From Bacillus pumilus (GTDB taxonomy: Bacteria; Bacillota; Bacilli; Bacillales; Bacillaceae), in assembly GCF_900186955.1 (NCBI RefSeq), contig NZ_LT906438.1, positions 248,001 to 312,000 of the forward strand: a DNA stretch of 64,000 nt, given 5' to 3'. The translations under genes and the position numbers were made by a program. The notes under the pieces are model-generated. The model saw nothing but the letters and a program-made list of their open reading frames with translations. It was not told the origin of the DNA and searched no databases. Of this stretch, positions 24,506 to 33,509 are shown piece after piece (within the stretch, counting starts at the first letter, position 1; every line of letters starts with the position of its first letter).

Positions 24506-25447
24506 ATGCGATTTTTCATTGCAGATGATGATCGTGCAATACGCTCGATTTTAGGTCAAATCATAGAAGATGAAGATTTGGGAGAGGTCGTGGATGAAGC
24601 CGATGACGGAGTGGGATTAGAAGCACATTCATTGAACCTAAAAAAAATAGACATCCTTCTGATAGACCTTTTAATGCCTGCTAGAGATGGCATTCAAACG
24701 ATTCGTCATATTCACCCTGAATTCAAAGGTAAAATCATGATGATTTCCCAAGTAGAGGCGAAAGAGATGATGGCAGAAGCCTATGAATTAGGGATCGAAT
24801 ATTATATTCATAAACCTGTCAATCGAATTGAGATCGTCAGTGTGATTCGAAAAGTCATAGAGCGGATCAAGCTGGAGAAATCGATTTACGATATTCAAGC
24901 TTCCCTTCGCCATGTGCTGCCGTTAGAGCCAGTGACTTCTCATAGCACAACGGGTGCTGGGTTGAAGAAAAGGACGATGAAAGAGGCGGGGGAATTTCTC
25001 TTATCCGAACTAGGAATTGTTGGAGAGAGCGGATCTAAGGATTTACTAGAGATCCTGATCTACTTATATGAAACACAGTCAGCCAATTCTCATGAGGTCA
25101 ATTTCCCGCCGCTAAAGCAGCTCTTTATCAAAACAGCGGAGAGGAAGCTGGATCATGGGGCGACCGATGTAGAAGTGATGAGGGAAGTGAAAGCGGCAGA
25201 GCAGCGGATTAGACGCGCTATTCATCATTCCTTGAATCATTTTGCTTCACTAGGATTAACAGATTTCTCGAATCCTAAGTTTGAGCACTATGCGTCGAAG
25301 TTTTTTGACTTTACCGATGTCAGCCAAAGAATGAAAGAAATGCAGAAGACCTCTTCATCCACAGGATCAACGGGCAGAGTCAATACGAAGAAGTTTGTTC
25401 AAATCTTTTATTTTGAAGCAAAGCAGCTATTTGAGGGAATGAGCTGA
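24506..25447 (+). CDS. glnL: Glutamine response regulator
   Basis: 313 residues, matching B. subtilis GlnL (YcbB). Receiver domain 1-120: FIADDDRAIRSILGQIIED (acidic pocket), phospho-acceptor Asp about 53 in DILLIDLLMPARDG, and late Lys in YYIHKPVNRIEI. The C-terminal half (about 155-310) is the YcbB-type DNA-binding domain, a helix-rich fold restricted to this family. Activates glsA-glnT when glutamine is present. Coupled to glnK with a 4-base gap and the ribosome site GAGGGTGAGT inside the end of glnK. Confidence 0.9.
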   Translation: MRFFIADDDRAIRSILGQIIEDEDLGEVVDEADDGVGLEAHSLNLKKIDILLIDLLMPARDGIQTIRHIHPEFKGKIMMISQVEAKEMMAEAYELGIEYYIHKPVNRIEIVSVIRKVIERIKLEKSIYDIQASLRHVLPLEPVTSHSTTGAGLKKRTMKEAGEFLLSELGIVGESGSKDLLEILIYLYETQSANSHEVNFPPLKQLFIKTAERKLDHGATDVEVMREVKAAEQRIRRAIHHSLNHFASLGLTDFSNPKFEHYASKFFDFTDVSQRMKEMQKTSSSTGSTGRVNTKKFVQIFYFEAKQLFEGMS

Positions 25448-25638
25448 AGAAAATCTATTGGAATGATTGGAGAAAATAAACAGAAAAAGACCGCTATTCC
25501 TATGATCTGTCGTGATCTTCAAGTATCTTTATTATTTAACTGATCATTCTGATTTTTCTTTTTTCTTGAAAATAAAACTCTCTTGTGCAATCGTTTGTTA
25601 AAATAGTGAAGTTAGACTAGAATGTCGGAGGTTTTATT

Positions 25639-26724
25639 TTGGGAAAAATTAAACGAAATGCGCTCTGCCCATGCGGAAGCGGAAAAAAATATAAACATTG
25701 CTGTGGTCAAAAGTCAGGCGGAGAACAAACGTCTGAGCTTGTGTTTAAGGAAGCTGTACAAGTTCAAAAGGATTTAATGAATTACGCATTCTCTAAACAT
25801 CAGAGAGCCATCAATCAATTCATTAATGAGTTTTCTTTTCTTGCAGATATGGATAAAGAAACGCAACAAATCTCAGTCTTTCATTTGAGTGTATGGGGCA
25901 TCTTCTTCCGTCCATTAACGGATCAGAAAGAAACCATCTTCCAAGAATTCCTGACAAAGAAAGCGGAGGATATTACCCGTCCGAAAACAAAACAAGTGGT
26001 TCAATCATGGACAGACATGGAGCCATCTTTGCTTTTATTAAATGAAAAAACGGACGAGTCTCTTTACTTTGAGAATATGGTGACAGCTGAAAAGGTTGAA
26101 GTAGATGTAAAACCGGATCAAACAGTGCTGCCTGAAAAGGGAAGTCTCGTGCTTGGATTCCCTGTTCAATTTGAAGAAAAAGCAGAGTTTTTCATTCAAT
26201 ATACGATGTTTGCGAAAGAGTTTACAGATACGCTTCTTCTTCAAGTACGTCAGCTTGTTGAAGCATATGAGGCAAATGGAGGAACGCGCAGCACATTTAT
26301 GAGAGAATCATTCCCTGACGTGTTGAAGTGCATGTTTGCAAAGCAAGAAGTAGAAGAATCAGAAACATCTGCTGAAACAGAAGGCGATACAGGTCTAACA
26401 GCAGATCGCATGGACTGGGCAAATGACGTTCAACTGGAAACAGCTAAGCTGATTGAAGACGGAATGAAGGAACACGGGGACCAAAGCTTGACTGATGGCG
26501 CTTTAACTGTGTGGAAAGCCTATTGTGATCAGAAATCACCTGTGATCCGTAAAGCAGCATCATTTGCTGCGGGAATCGAATATTACATTCACTCACTTGC
26601 AAGCGATGCCCCGCTTTCTCAAGCGCAAATAGCGAAAAAGTATGGCATTAGTGCGTCTACTGTATCGAGCCGTTTTAAAGATATTGAAAAAGCGGTGAAA
26701 GAAGAGCAAGAGGCGACTGTATAG
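25639..26724 (+). CDS. SEC-C zinc-motif protein with C-terminal helix-turn-helix
   Basis: 361 residues. The N-terminus is a SEC-C zinc knuckle: RNALCPCGSGKKYKHCCG (C-x-C-x8-C-C). The middle 250 residues are soluble and mostly helical, with an acidic patch near 235-255. The end LSQAQIAKKYGISASTVSSRFKDIEKAV (about 322-350) reads as a helix-turn-helix. SEC-C motifs elsewhere are attached to SecA or to proteins acting in protein quality control or nucleic acid binding. No function can be assigned. TTG 25639 follows GGAGG by 7 bases. Monocistronic with its own terminator. Confidence 0.7.
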   Translation: MGKIKRNALCPCGSGKKYKHCCGQKSGGEQTSELVFKEAVQVQKDLMNYAFSKHQRAINQFINEFSFLADMDKETQQISVFHLSVWGIFFRPLTDQKETIFQEFLTKKAEDITRPKTKQVVQSWTDMEPSLLLLNEKTDESLYFENMVTAEKVEVDVKPDQTVLPEKGSLVLGFPVQFEEKAEFFIQYTMFAKEFTDTLLLQVRQLVEAYEANGGTRSTFMRESFPDVLKCMFAKQEVEESETSAETEGDTGLTADRMDWANDVQLETAKLIEDGMKEHGDQSLTDGALTVWKAYCDQKSPVIRKAASFAAGIEYYIHSLASDAPLSQAQIAKKYGISASTVSSRFKDIEKAVKEEQEATV

Positions 26725-26730
26725 CATCAG

Positions 26731-26770
26731 AAAAGACGCGGCACCTTCATTGGGCCAGCGTCTTTTTTAG
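26731..26770. terminator. Bidirectional terminator
   Basis: AAAAGACGC, loop of about 18 bases, GCGTCTTTTTT; between the SEC-C gene and the convergent lipoprotein gene. Confidence 0.75.
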
Positions 26771-26777
26771 TTCATGA

Positions 26778-27818
26778 TTATCTTGTTTTAATAAAACCGC
26801 TCATGTACTGCGATGTATTGTAATCGTTAAGGTCAATTTTCCACTGACCATCCCCATTACGTTTCATTTTCACTTCGTATTCAGCCGGGCTGGAGACTGG
26901 AGGAAGCTTTTCGAATTCAGATGCGTACAAGTTTAAGCTTTTCTTATACAATTCTTCTTTAGAGCGGATCTTGCCGTTGTAAAACTCGTCTCTTTGCTTG
27001 TCCAGCTTGTCTTTTAAGTTAGAAGCATCAATGCCTGTTACTTGAGCGACAACCTTCGCCTCGTCATTAGAGATGGTTTTTACACTTGTTTCTACTTTGG
27101 TTTTATCCTTCATGGTGTCTTGAATCCGTTTGTACATAGACAGGATATCACGGTCACTTACTTCATTGCCGTACATCCCAGCGCTTCTTTTGAAGTCTTT
27201 TACGAACATGTCGTGGTATTTATTCACGACATCGGATTGGTTGTCACCTGTTAAATCTGCAAATTGATCGTTCTTTTTGTCAAATACAATGATATCCGTA
27301 TAAGCGGATAGCGCTTTTGCAGGGTTATCCAGCTTTTTCGCTGTATCCAGTATTTTGTTTCCATCTAGGTCGATTTCGATCGAATCACTGTTTTTCTTGA
27401 TGCTGTCTTGGTACACGAACTGATATTTTTTCCCTTTGTCTACTAGGAAATAAAGAGCACCTGATTGTGATTTTCCTTTGTTCAATGAACCAAGGTCAAG
27501 ACGGTCTTTACTGCCGTAAAATTTTAAATCAGATACTTTGGCATCGTCCTGATAAAGGGAGAAGTCAGAGCTATATAATGATAGAGCTTTGTCACCTTTG
27601 TTTGTAATCGTCAGGTTGATTTTTAGCACCAATTCATTGTCTCTTAGCGTAGTTGTTGAGTCTTCTGGTAACGTATATTCGTAGCTATCGACTTTTACCT
27701 CTGCTGTTTTTGTTGATTTTTGATCAGTGTTGCTTGATTTTGCTGAGCTCTGGCAAGCTGCAGAGATGATCATCACGAACGAAATCATGAGGAGTGCACT
27801 TATTTTTTTAAGATTCAC
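26778..27818 (-). CDS. DUF5105-type lipoprotein, YcdA-like paralog 1
   Basis: 346 residues. Signal peptide with lipobox ISAAC at residues 18-22, so the mature protein is anchored at Cys 22. An immunoglobulin-like DUF4352-type domain follows (about 42-145: VKVDSYEYTLPEDSTTTLRDNELVLKINLTITNKG), then a helical C-terminal domain (about 170-345) ending in QWKIDLNDYNTSQYM. Clearly paralogous to the lipoprotein at 33510-34568 over its full length. B. subtilis YcdA, needed for swarming, has the same layout. GTG start with AAAGGAG 8 bases upstream. Monocistronic. Confidence 0.75.
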   Translation of the reverse strand: MNLKKISALLMISFVMIISAACQSSAKSSNTDQKSTKTAEVKVDSYEYTLPEDSTTTLRDNELVLKINLTITNKGDKALSLYSSDFSLYQDDAKVSDLKFYGSKDRLDLGSLNKGKSQSGALYFLVDKGKKYQFVYQDSIKKNSDSIEIDLDGNKILDTAKKLDNPAKALSAYTDIIVFDKKNDQFADLTGDNQSDVVNKYHDMFVKDFKRSAGMYGNEVSDRDILSMYKRIQDTMKDKTKVETSVKTISNDEAKVVAQVTGIDASNLKDKLDKQRDEFYNGKIRSKEELYKKSLNLYASEFEKLPPVSSPAEYEVKMKRNGDGQWKIDLNDYNTSQYMSGFIKTR

Positions 27819-28214
27819 AGTTGATGCTCCTTTGCTTTTCTTTCGTCATTTCATTCCCGCTATCTGACTATGAAAAAAGAAACAGATAGGATGGTATATT
27901 CGGGTGTTGCAGGGGAAAATCTCCTTATGACGATTTGCACTTTTCATTCTATCGAAATTCAATCATGATGAGGAATAGGTTTTAGTCCCTATCTTTGAAA
28001 GAAATTTACACAAAAGCCAATAATAAAAGGAAATTCGTAAGTCTAATATACCGGTTAATAAGAATTGATTTGTAGATTTATGATCGGTTTTAAATGTTTT
28101 TTACGTAAAAATCTTGAAGTGAGGGTGTTGCTGCTTCAGAGAGCAGGATACTTGAATGTTGGAAAGGGTTCGTGGGAAAATAAGGATGATTAAGCAGATA
28201 AGGGAGATGAGCTT
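27819..28214. other. Intergenic region, no gene seen
   Basis: About 400 AT-rich bases between the divergent lipoprotein and yccK-like genes. No frame with a ribosome site, no riboswitch motif recognised and no strong terminator. It presumably holds both promoters; TTGATTTGTAGATTTATGATC near 28065 contains weak -35/-10-like hexamers. Confidence 0.4.
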
Positions 28215-29144
28215 TTGAAAAAGGTAACGCTTGGACGAACTAATTTACAGGTGAATCCGATAGGGCTTGGTACGAACGCGGTAGGTGGACATAATTTGTT
28301 CCCGAACCTGAGTGAAGATGCCGGACGAGAGCTTGTGGAGACAGCTCTTGATCAAGGTGTCAATTTCTTAGATTCTGCTTTTATTTATGGACTGGGCCGT
28401 TCAGAGGAATTGATTGGTGAGATTATTGCCAAAAGAGGCGGTAGAGAAAACCTTGTCCTTGCGACAAAGGGGGCTCATAAAGAAGTAAACGGACAAATTG
28501 AATTGGATAACAGCCGAGACTTTTTAAGAGAGCAGGTCGAAAATAGCCTGAAACGACTGCAAACAGATTATATTGATTTATACTATATGCATTTCCCGGA
28601 CGGCCGGACACCGCTGGAAGAAGTAGCAGGCACATTAAAGGAATTGAAGGATGAAGGGAAAATCAGGGCCATTGGTGCATCAAATCTTGATTTTGAACAG
28701 CTTCAAGCCTTTAATCGAGATGGCTACTTAGATGTGCTTCAGTCGGAGTATTCTTTGCTGAAACGTGAGGCAGAGCAGGATCTTCTCCCATACTGCGTCG
28801 AGCATCGTATTTCCTTTATTCCGTATTTCCCGTTGGCGTCAGGTTTGTTGACTGGTAAATTTACGAAGGATGCCACATTTGATGATATTCGAGCAAAAGA
28901 TCCGCTTTTCCAAGGCGAGGCGTTCCTTCAAAACCTCGAAAAAGTAGACAAGCTGAAGGCAATTGCACAATCAAAGAACGCCGAAACGGCACACGTTGCA
29001 CTCGCTTGGCTTTTAGCACAGGACGGCATCGACGCCATTATTCCAGGTGCAAAACGAGCTGAGCAAGTTCAGCAAAACCTAAAAACAAACGAAGTTCAAT
29101 TAACAAAAGAGGAAATCAATCAAATTGACCACATTTTCTCTTAA
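28215..29144 (+). CDS. Aldo/keto reductase (YccK-like)
   Basis: 309-residue TIM-barrel NADPH reductase. The family tetrad is visible: Asp in [19 protein letters not shown] (D, then Y), Lys in VLATKGAH, and His in YYMHFPDG. Note that the usual DTA-x-x-Y is DSAFIY. The C-terminal cofactor region is [16 protein letters not shown]. It resembles B. subtilis YccK, located beside nat genes there too. TTG 28215 has GGAG 11 bases upstream. Substrate unknown. It is convergent with natK and shares a terminator with it. Confidence 0.83.
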   Translation: MKKVTLGRTNLQVNPIGLGTNAVGGHNLFPNLSEDAGRELVETALDQGVNFLDSAFIYGLGRSEELIGEIIAKRGGRENLVLATKGAHKEVNGQIELDNSRDFLREQVENSLKRLQTDYIDLYYMHFPDGRTPLEEVAGTLKELKDEGKIRAIGASNLDFEQLQAFNRDGYLDVLQSEYSLLKREAEQDLLPYCVEHRISFIPYFPLASGLLTGKFTKDATFDDIRAKDPLFQGEAFLQNLEKVDKLKAIAQSKNAETAHVALAWLLAQDGIDAIIPGAKRAEQVQQNLKTNEVQLTKEEINQIDHIFS

Positions 29145-29146
29145 TC

Positions 29147-29175
29147 AAAAAAGGTGCTTGGCTGCACCTTTTTTT
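29147..29175. terminator. Bidirectional terminator
   Basis: AAAAAAGGTGC, loop TTGGCT, GCACCTTTTTTTT, between yccK-like and natK. Confidence 0.8.
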
Positions 29176-30140
29176 TATGACATCGTGAGAGGGATTTTGA
29201 TGACAAGCCGCAAATGTGGAGAACGGTAAGTGAAATCAAGAGTACCGTCTGCCTTTTCAACAAGCTGATGAATGATATACGTGCCCATTCCTTGATGATC
29301 CCCGCCTTTTGTCGAGCGGCCAAAGTTTTTAAACAAATGGTCTAACACGTGTTTTTCCATTCCTTTTGTGCTGTTCTCACAATGGATTAAAAAGAGCCCG
29401 CTCCGAATAGAGGTCGTAATCGAGATGCTGCCCTCTTTCCCGGCTTGCTTCGCTTCAATCGCTGCGTCTAGGGCATTATCAAGTAAGTTTCCAGTGAAAC
29501 TAACCTGATCCGCCTTAGAAAAGGGAAGCGATGAAAAAGGCGCTTGAAGGTCTAGAGAAAGGTCGATGTCCTCTTTTTCAGCCCGTTGGAAAAAGGAATG
29601 CAGGGTTGAGGCCAAATAGGCATTTTCTCCTTTCATCCAAGGGAAATGTTTTACGTATTGCTGAATCAAATCCTTGATCTCGTGCTCGTCGTTCGACGCG
29701 GAAAAGGCATTTAAATGTCTAGCTGTTTCATGATGTTTACTGCGCAGCTCAAGCAGCAATTCATTGGTTCTTGATTCTGCATTGATCAGCTCTTGAAGCC
29801 GCCCGTTTAATCGTTTCTCCGTCTGCATCATCTTCAATGAAAGGATATCTGTTGTCATGATGATGATCAAAACTAAAAGAGAGCTCAATCCATTTCCTTG
29901 CGTCAGAAAAAGGGAAAGACCTGCACAGGTAAAGAGCACAAAAGCGCCCAACATCACATAACCACTCACCTGAGGCAAAAACCTTTTGTATATGAAAAAT
30001 GTATAAAGACAAATCACACAAAAAGTGAGGAGCCACAGCACTCCTGATGATAGCGGCAGAATAGCTTCAGCAGCTGCATGAAACGCAAGACCTAGCCATA
30101 TGAGAGCATACATGCGGAATCCAAGATAGAAAGCGTTCAC
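29175..30140 (-). CDS. natK: Sensor histidine kinase NatK
   Basis: 321 residues. Residues 1-110 hold about four to five membrane segments. A coiled helical linker follows (MMQTEKRLNGRLQELINAESRTNELLLELRSKHHETARHLNAFS) with the phospho-accepting His in SKHHETARHL. The GHKL ATPase domain has N box TGNLLDNALDAAIEAK and a final KGGDHQGMGTYIIHQLVEKADG. This is the NatK/AgrC/CitA type of peptide- or membrane-signal kinase. GTG 30140 has AAGGAG 7 bases upstream. It follows natR by 11 bases and is divergent from natAB, the B. subtilis natK-natR/natA-natB arrangement. Confidence 0.85.
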   Translation of the reverse strand: MNAFYLGFRMYALIWLGLAFHAAAEAILPLSSGVLWLLTFCVICLYTFFIYKRFLPQVSGYVMLGAFVLFTCAGLSLFLTQGNGLSSLLVLIIIMTTDILSLKMMQTEKRLNGRLQELINAESRTNELLLELRSKHHETARHLNAFSASNDEHEIKDLIQQYVKHFPWMKGENAYLASTLHSFFQRAEKEDIDLSLDLQAPFSSLPFSKADQVSFTGNLLDNALDAAIEAKQAGKEGSISITTSIRSGLFLIHCENSTKGMEKHVLDHLFKNFGRSTKGGDHQGMGTYIIHQLVEKADGTLDFTYRSPHLRLVIKIPLTMS

Positions 30141-30151
30141 GTTCGTTCTCC

Positions 30152-30853
30152 TTAAAAATAGTATTTCTTAAAGTATTCTAATTGCTGCTTGGTTATCATG
30201 GCTTTTTTATCTGTACCTTCAAAAGACACGATAAATGAATTTTTGGCATACGCCGAGAAGTTCTTAATGTAATGAATATTGATGATAAACGATCGGTGGG
30301 AGCGGATAAAATCTTTTTCAGCTAGATCGCCCTTTAACTCGTTTAATGTCTGATATGTTTGGATATCTCCTGTTGTTGTGACAATGGTGGTTGACCTGCC
30401 TGTTCGCTCAACAAAAATGACATCCTTCTTTTGCAGCACATGAATATCTGACTGCTGTTTAATGAGAAGCCGTCCATGAATGCTTTTCTCCTGCTTGGTG
30501 GACATGTAGCGTTCTAAGGATTTGGCAATTCGATCGGCTTGGTAGGGCTTCATAATATAATCGTGAACATTTAAATCAAACGCATGGACCGCATATCCGC
30601 TGTTTCCTGTCATAAAGACAACATCGACATTCAGTGCATGAGAGTGAATGAGATCCGCTAATTCATAACCGGACATTCCGGGCATTTCAATGTCTGCGAA
30701 CAACAGATCAATATCTCCTTTTTTGACCTTCTCGTAAGCATCCTCTGCTGACTGCGTGACAAAGACAATCTCCACAGTCTCCATTCTGCCTACAATGGCA
30801 TGCAGTTTTTCTAAATCTACTCGGTAATCGTCAACGAGACCTACTTTTATCAT
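30152..30853 (-). CDS. natR: Response regulator NatR (LytTR type)
   Basis: 233 residues. Receiver domain 1-120: IKVGLVDDYRVDLEKL, phospho-acceptor Asp about 54 in DLLFADIEMPGMSGYEL, Lys in HDYIMKPYQADRI. LytTR DNA-binding domain about 130-233: VIFVERTGRSTTIVTTTGDIQTYQTLNELKGDL and FIRSHRSFIINIHYIKNFS. The start is ATG 30853 with AGGTGA upstream; the frame runs three codons further to a GTG. In B. subtilis NatR activates natAB; here it is divergent from that operon with 160 bases between. Confidence 0.87.
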   Translation of the reverse strand: MIKVGLVDDYRVDLEKLHAIVGRMETVEIVFVTQSAEDAYEKVKKGDIDLLFADIEMPGMSGYELADLIHSHALNVDVVFMTGNSGYAVHAFDLNVHDYIMKPYQADRIAKSLERYMSTKQEKSIHGRLLIKQQSDIHVLQKKDVIFVERTGRSTTIVTTTGDIQTYQTLNELKGDLAEKDFIRSHRSFIINIHYIKNFSAYAKNSFIVSFEGTDKKAMITKQQLEYFKKYYF

Positions 30854-31013
30854 AAAAATCACCTATGACTCATCGTATTATTTGTCTATTTTATCATTTG
30901 TTTTTTAAAATAGATCATTTCAAGACAGAAAAAGGACGTTTCGCGACATTTTTATGTCAGGGAAGCGTTATTTTTTCTATCATAGACTTAGAAAGTTGAA
31001 AGGGGCGAACCAC

Positions 31014-31754
31014 ATGATTACTCTCAGCGATTGCAGCTGCTGGTTTAAAGATAAGAAAAAAGTCGTGAAAGCGATGAAACATATGACGTTCTCCGTGAAG
31101 GAAGGGGAAGTCGTTGGCATCCTAGGAGAAAATGGTGCAGGGAAAACCACGTTATTACGCGCCGTAGCCACATTGTTAGAACCTACGCACGGATCAGTCA
31201 CTGTCGCAGGCTTTGATACGGTGAAAGAATCAACGGAAGTGAAAAAGCGAATTGGTGTCTTGTTTGGCGGTGAGACAGGGCTTTACGATCGTTTGACGGC
31301 ACGAGAAAACCTTGAATACTTTGGCAAATTGTATGGCTTAGATCAGCATGAAATCAAAGCAAGAATAGAGGATTTGGCAAAGCGTTTTGGGATGAGACAA
31401 TATATGGATCGAAAGGTGAAAGGATTCTCAAGAGGAATGAAACAAAAGGTGGCGATTGCCAGAACCTTGATTCATGATCCTGACATTATTTTATTTGATG
31501 AGCCGACAACAGGCTTGGATATTACATCAAGTAATATTTTCAGAGACTTTATTCATCAGCTCAAGCAGCAAAATAAAACCATCCTTTTTTCAAGCCACAT
31601 CATGGAAGAAGTCAGCCAGCTTTGTGACAGTGTCATGATGATTCATCAAGGAGAGCTTGTGTATAAAGGGACACTTCCAGAATTATATACACAGGAACAA
31701 AGTGATGACTTGAACTATATCTTTATGTCGAAGCTCGCTAGGGGGATTTCATAA
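31014..31754 (+). CDS. natA: Sodium efflux ABC transporter ATPase NatA
   Basis: 246-residue ABC ATPase. Walker A GENGAGKTTLLRAVATLL (about 37-54), signature KGFSRGMKQKVAIARTLIHDP (about 137-157), Walker B IILFDEPTTGLD and switch His in LFSSHIMEEVSQLCD. Drives extrusion of sodium, or another substrate, through NatB. ATG 31014 is preceded by AAAGGGGCGA; the frame extends upstream without a ribosome site. The stop overlaps the natB ATG by one base. Controlled by the divergent NatKR pair. Confidence 0.9.
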   Translation: MITLSDCSCWFKDKKKVVKAMKHMTFSVKEGEVVGILGENGAGKTTLLRAVATLLEPTHGSVTVAGFDTVKESTEVKKRIGVLFGGETGLYDRLTARENLEYFGKLYGLDQHEIKARIEDLAKRFGMRQYMDRKVKGFSRGMKQKVAIARTLIHDPDIILFDEPTTGLDITSSNIFRDFIHQLKQQNKTILFSSHIMEEVSQLCDSVMMIHQGELVYKGTLPELYTQEQSDDLNYIFMSKLARGIS

Positions 31755-32929
31755 TGTGGAAAACCGTATTCTTAAAAGAAATGACAGATGCGCTAAGAGA
31801 CCGAAAAACGCTACTCTTAACAGTGCTGATTCCTCTTTTGACGATGCTTGGACTGGTGTTCTTTTATGAAAGCATGATTGCAGATCCAGGAGATGAAACC
31901 TATACGGTCGCAGTGAATGAAAAGCTTCCAACTGAAATGAATCAAATGATCAAAGAGGTTAAAAACCTCACACTTGAAACATTTGATGACCCGCAGCAAG
32001 CTGTCAAAGATGGAAAGGCGAATGCTTATCTGGAAATGCCGAAAGAGGCAGACGACATGCTTCAGCATCAACAATCATTTGCGATTAAAATTCATGGGTA
32101 CACAACAGATGATGATTCGGTGATAACGGTTCAAATGCTGCAATCCTTACTGGAGCAGTATCAAAACCAAGTCGTAGAAAAGCGTTTAGCCGCTGATCAA
32201 ATCAATACGTCTGTTGTTCATCCATTTCAGGTGCAGGCTGTTGATGTAGAAGAGGGCGATGAAGGAGAAAATGGCATGACCTCTATGCTTTTGTCGATTC
32301 TCCTTCCGATGATTTTGGTGACCTCCGTCATCTCAGGTGCTTTGCCAGCTGCTCTTGATATTGTAGCGGGTGAAAAAGACCGAAAATCCATTGAAGCGTT
32401 GTTCCTGACACCTGCCAGCAGACTCCAAATTCTCATCGGAAAATGGCTGGCTGTCTCCATGTTCGGGATTTTAAGTGGAATTGTGGCGATCGGCATGCTG
32501 CTTTTATCCACGCTGCTCTTTACAGAAAAGCTAAAACAAGCACTGAACTTTGGTGATCAAATGTGGAGTATTATCGGTGTCATGTTTGCGGCGCTCATCA
32601 TCTTCTCCTTCATGGTATCGATGATTGAACTGCTACTCAGTGTCGTTTCAAGCTCAGTGAAAGAAGCGCAATCGTACATGTCCATGATCATTACATTAGG
32701 TGTGATCCCAATGTTCTTTACCATGAGAGCAGGTGCTACGCAGCTAGATACGTATTACTTTGCTGTCCCATTCCTCAATATTCATGCGCTCTGTAAGCAA
32801 TTGATGTTTGGAATCATTGATCCGATGGCCGTCACTCTGACACTCGGCTCCTCAGCCCTCGCAGTCGTCATCTTGTTTGTCATCGTGAGAAGCTTGTTTA
32901 TGAAAGAAAAATGGATGCTTGCAAAATAA
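31754..32929 (+). CDS. natB: Sodium efflux ABC transporter permease NatB
   Basis: 391 residues. One N-terminal membrane segment (TLLLTVLIPLLTMLGLVFFYE), a large external domain (about 40-175), then five to six segments from residue about 175 to the end. The ABC2 permease pattern GALPAALDIVAGEKDRKSIEALFLTPASR is clear. Pairs with NatA. Ends 7 bases before a terminator. Confidence 0.88.
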   Translation: MWKTVFLKEMTDALRDRKTLLLTVLIPLLTMLGLVFFYESMIADPGDETYTVAVNEKLPTEMNQMIKEVKNLTLETFDDPQQAVKDGKANAYLEMPKEADDMLQHQQSFAIKIHGYTTDDDSVITVQMLQSLLEQYQNQVVEKRLAADQINTSVVHPFQVQAVDVEEGDEGENGMTSMLLSILLPMILVTSVISGALPAALDIVAGEKDRKSIEALFLTPASRLQILIGKWLAVSMFGILSGIVAIGMLLLSTLLFTEKLKQALNFGDQMWSIIGVMFAALIIFSFMVSMIELLLSVVSSSVKEAQSYMSMIITLGVIPMFFTMRAGATQLDTYYFAVPFLNIHALCKQLMFGIIDPMAVTLTLGSSALAVVILFVIVRSLFMKEKWMLAK

Positions 32930-32935
32930 AGAAAG

Positions 32936-32971
32936 TAAAAACTTGTAGATTTTATCTGCAAGTTTTTTATA
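32936..32971 (+). terminator. Rho-independent terminator after natB
   Basis: AAAAACTTGTAGAT, loop TTT, ATCTGCAAGTTTTTT. Confidence 0.8.
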
Positions 32972-33077
32972 TCCAGAGATTTATATAAAAGAGATTCACG
33001 ATCGGGTGAAAGGAATGGCATAATGGAAGGGGGAACTTACATTATTATCCTAATTTATTTAAAGAGGTGATTCGTTT

Positions 33078-33413
33078 ATGTCTTATCAAACAGAAGACGA
33101 TGATGTGCTAGAGCTATGTAATATATATGCTCAACAAACACACCATTTTGAAGCTTTTATTTTGGGAAACAGGAAAGGGTTATTGGAATTAAGAAAAGCG
33201 ATAGATGAGGCATTAGAAACGGGTAGTTCCGTTGCACATTTATATCCATCTGATTTTGAAGGATATGAAACGTATGTTGCTTTAGTAGACGACGAACAAA
33301 AGTTTGAGAAATTAATGGATCCTTATGTAGAGGAATACGGACAAGAGGAGGATTCGGTTGATCCGGTTGAGGTGATAAAAGAGTATGAAGCTGTAAAAGA
33401 AAATTCTTCATAA
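33078..33413 (+). CDS. Small acidic protein, unknown
   Basis: 111 residues, strongly acidic: begins MSYQTEDDDVLELCNIYAQQ and has a C-terminal tail rich in Glu, Asp and Val. No signal or membrane segment. GNRKGLLELRKAIDEAL at 32-48 predicts a helix, and VAHLYPSDFEGYETYVALVDDEQKFEKLM a mixed region. Small acidic soluble proteins of this kind are sometimes immunity proteins for toxins, but no toxin gene is adjacent. GAGGTGATTCGTTT precedes ATG 33078. It is more AT-rich than its neighbours. I do not recognise it. Confidence 0.65.
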   Translation: MSYQTEDDDVLELCNIYAQQTHHFEAFILGNRKGLLELRKAIDEALETGSSVAHLYPSDFEGYETYVALVDDEQKFEKLMDPYVEEYGQEEDSVDPVEVIKEYEAVKENSS

Positions 33414-33479
33414 TAGACCGTATCTTGCTTTCTGTGCTGTAATTCGGAATTAAATATAGGATCAAACGAAAAACGTTAA

Positions 33480-33508
33480 CAAAAAACCCCCGGCATCGGG
33501 GGTTTTTC
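33480..33508. terminator. Bidirectional terminator
   Basis: AAAAACCCCCG, loop GCAT, CGGGGGTTTTT; between the acidic protein and the lipoprotein gene. Confidence 0.85.
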
Positions 33509-33509
33509 C

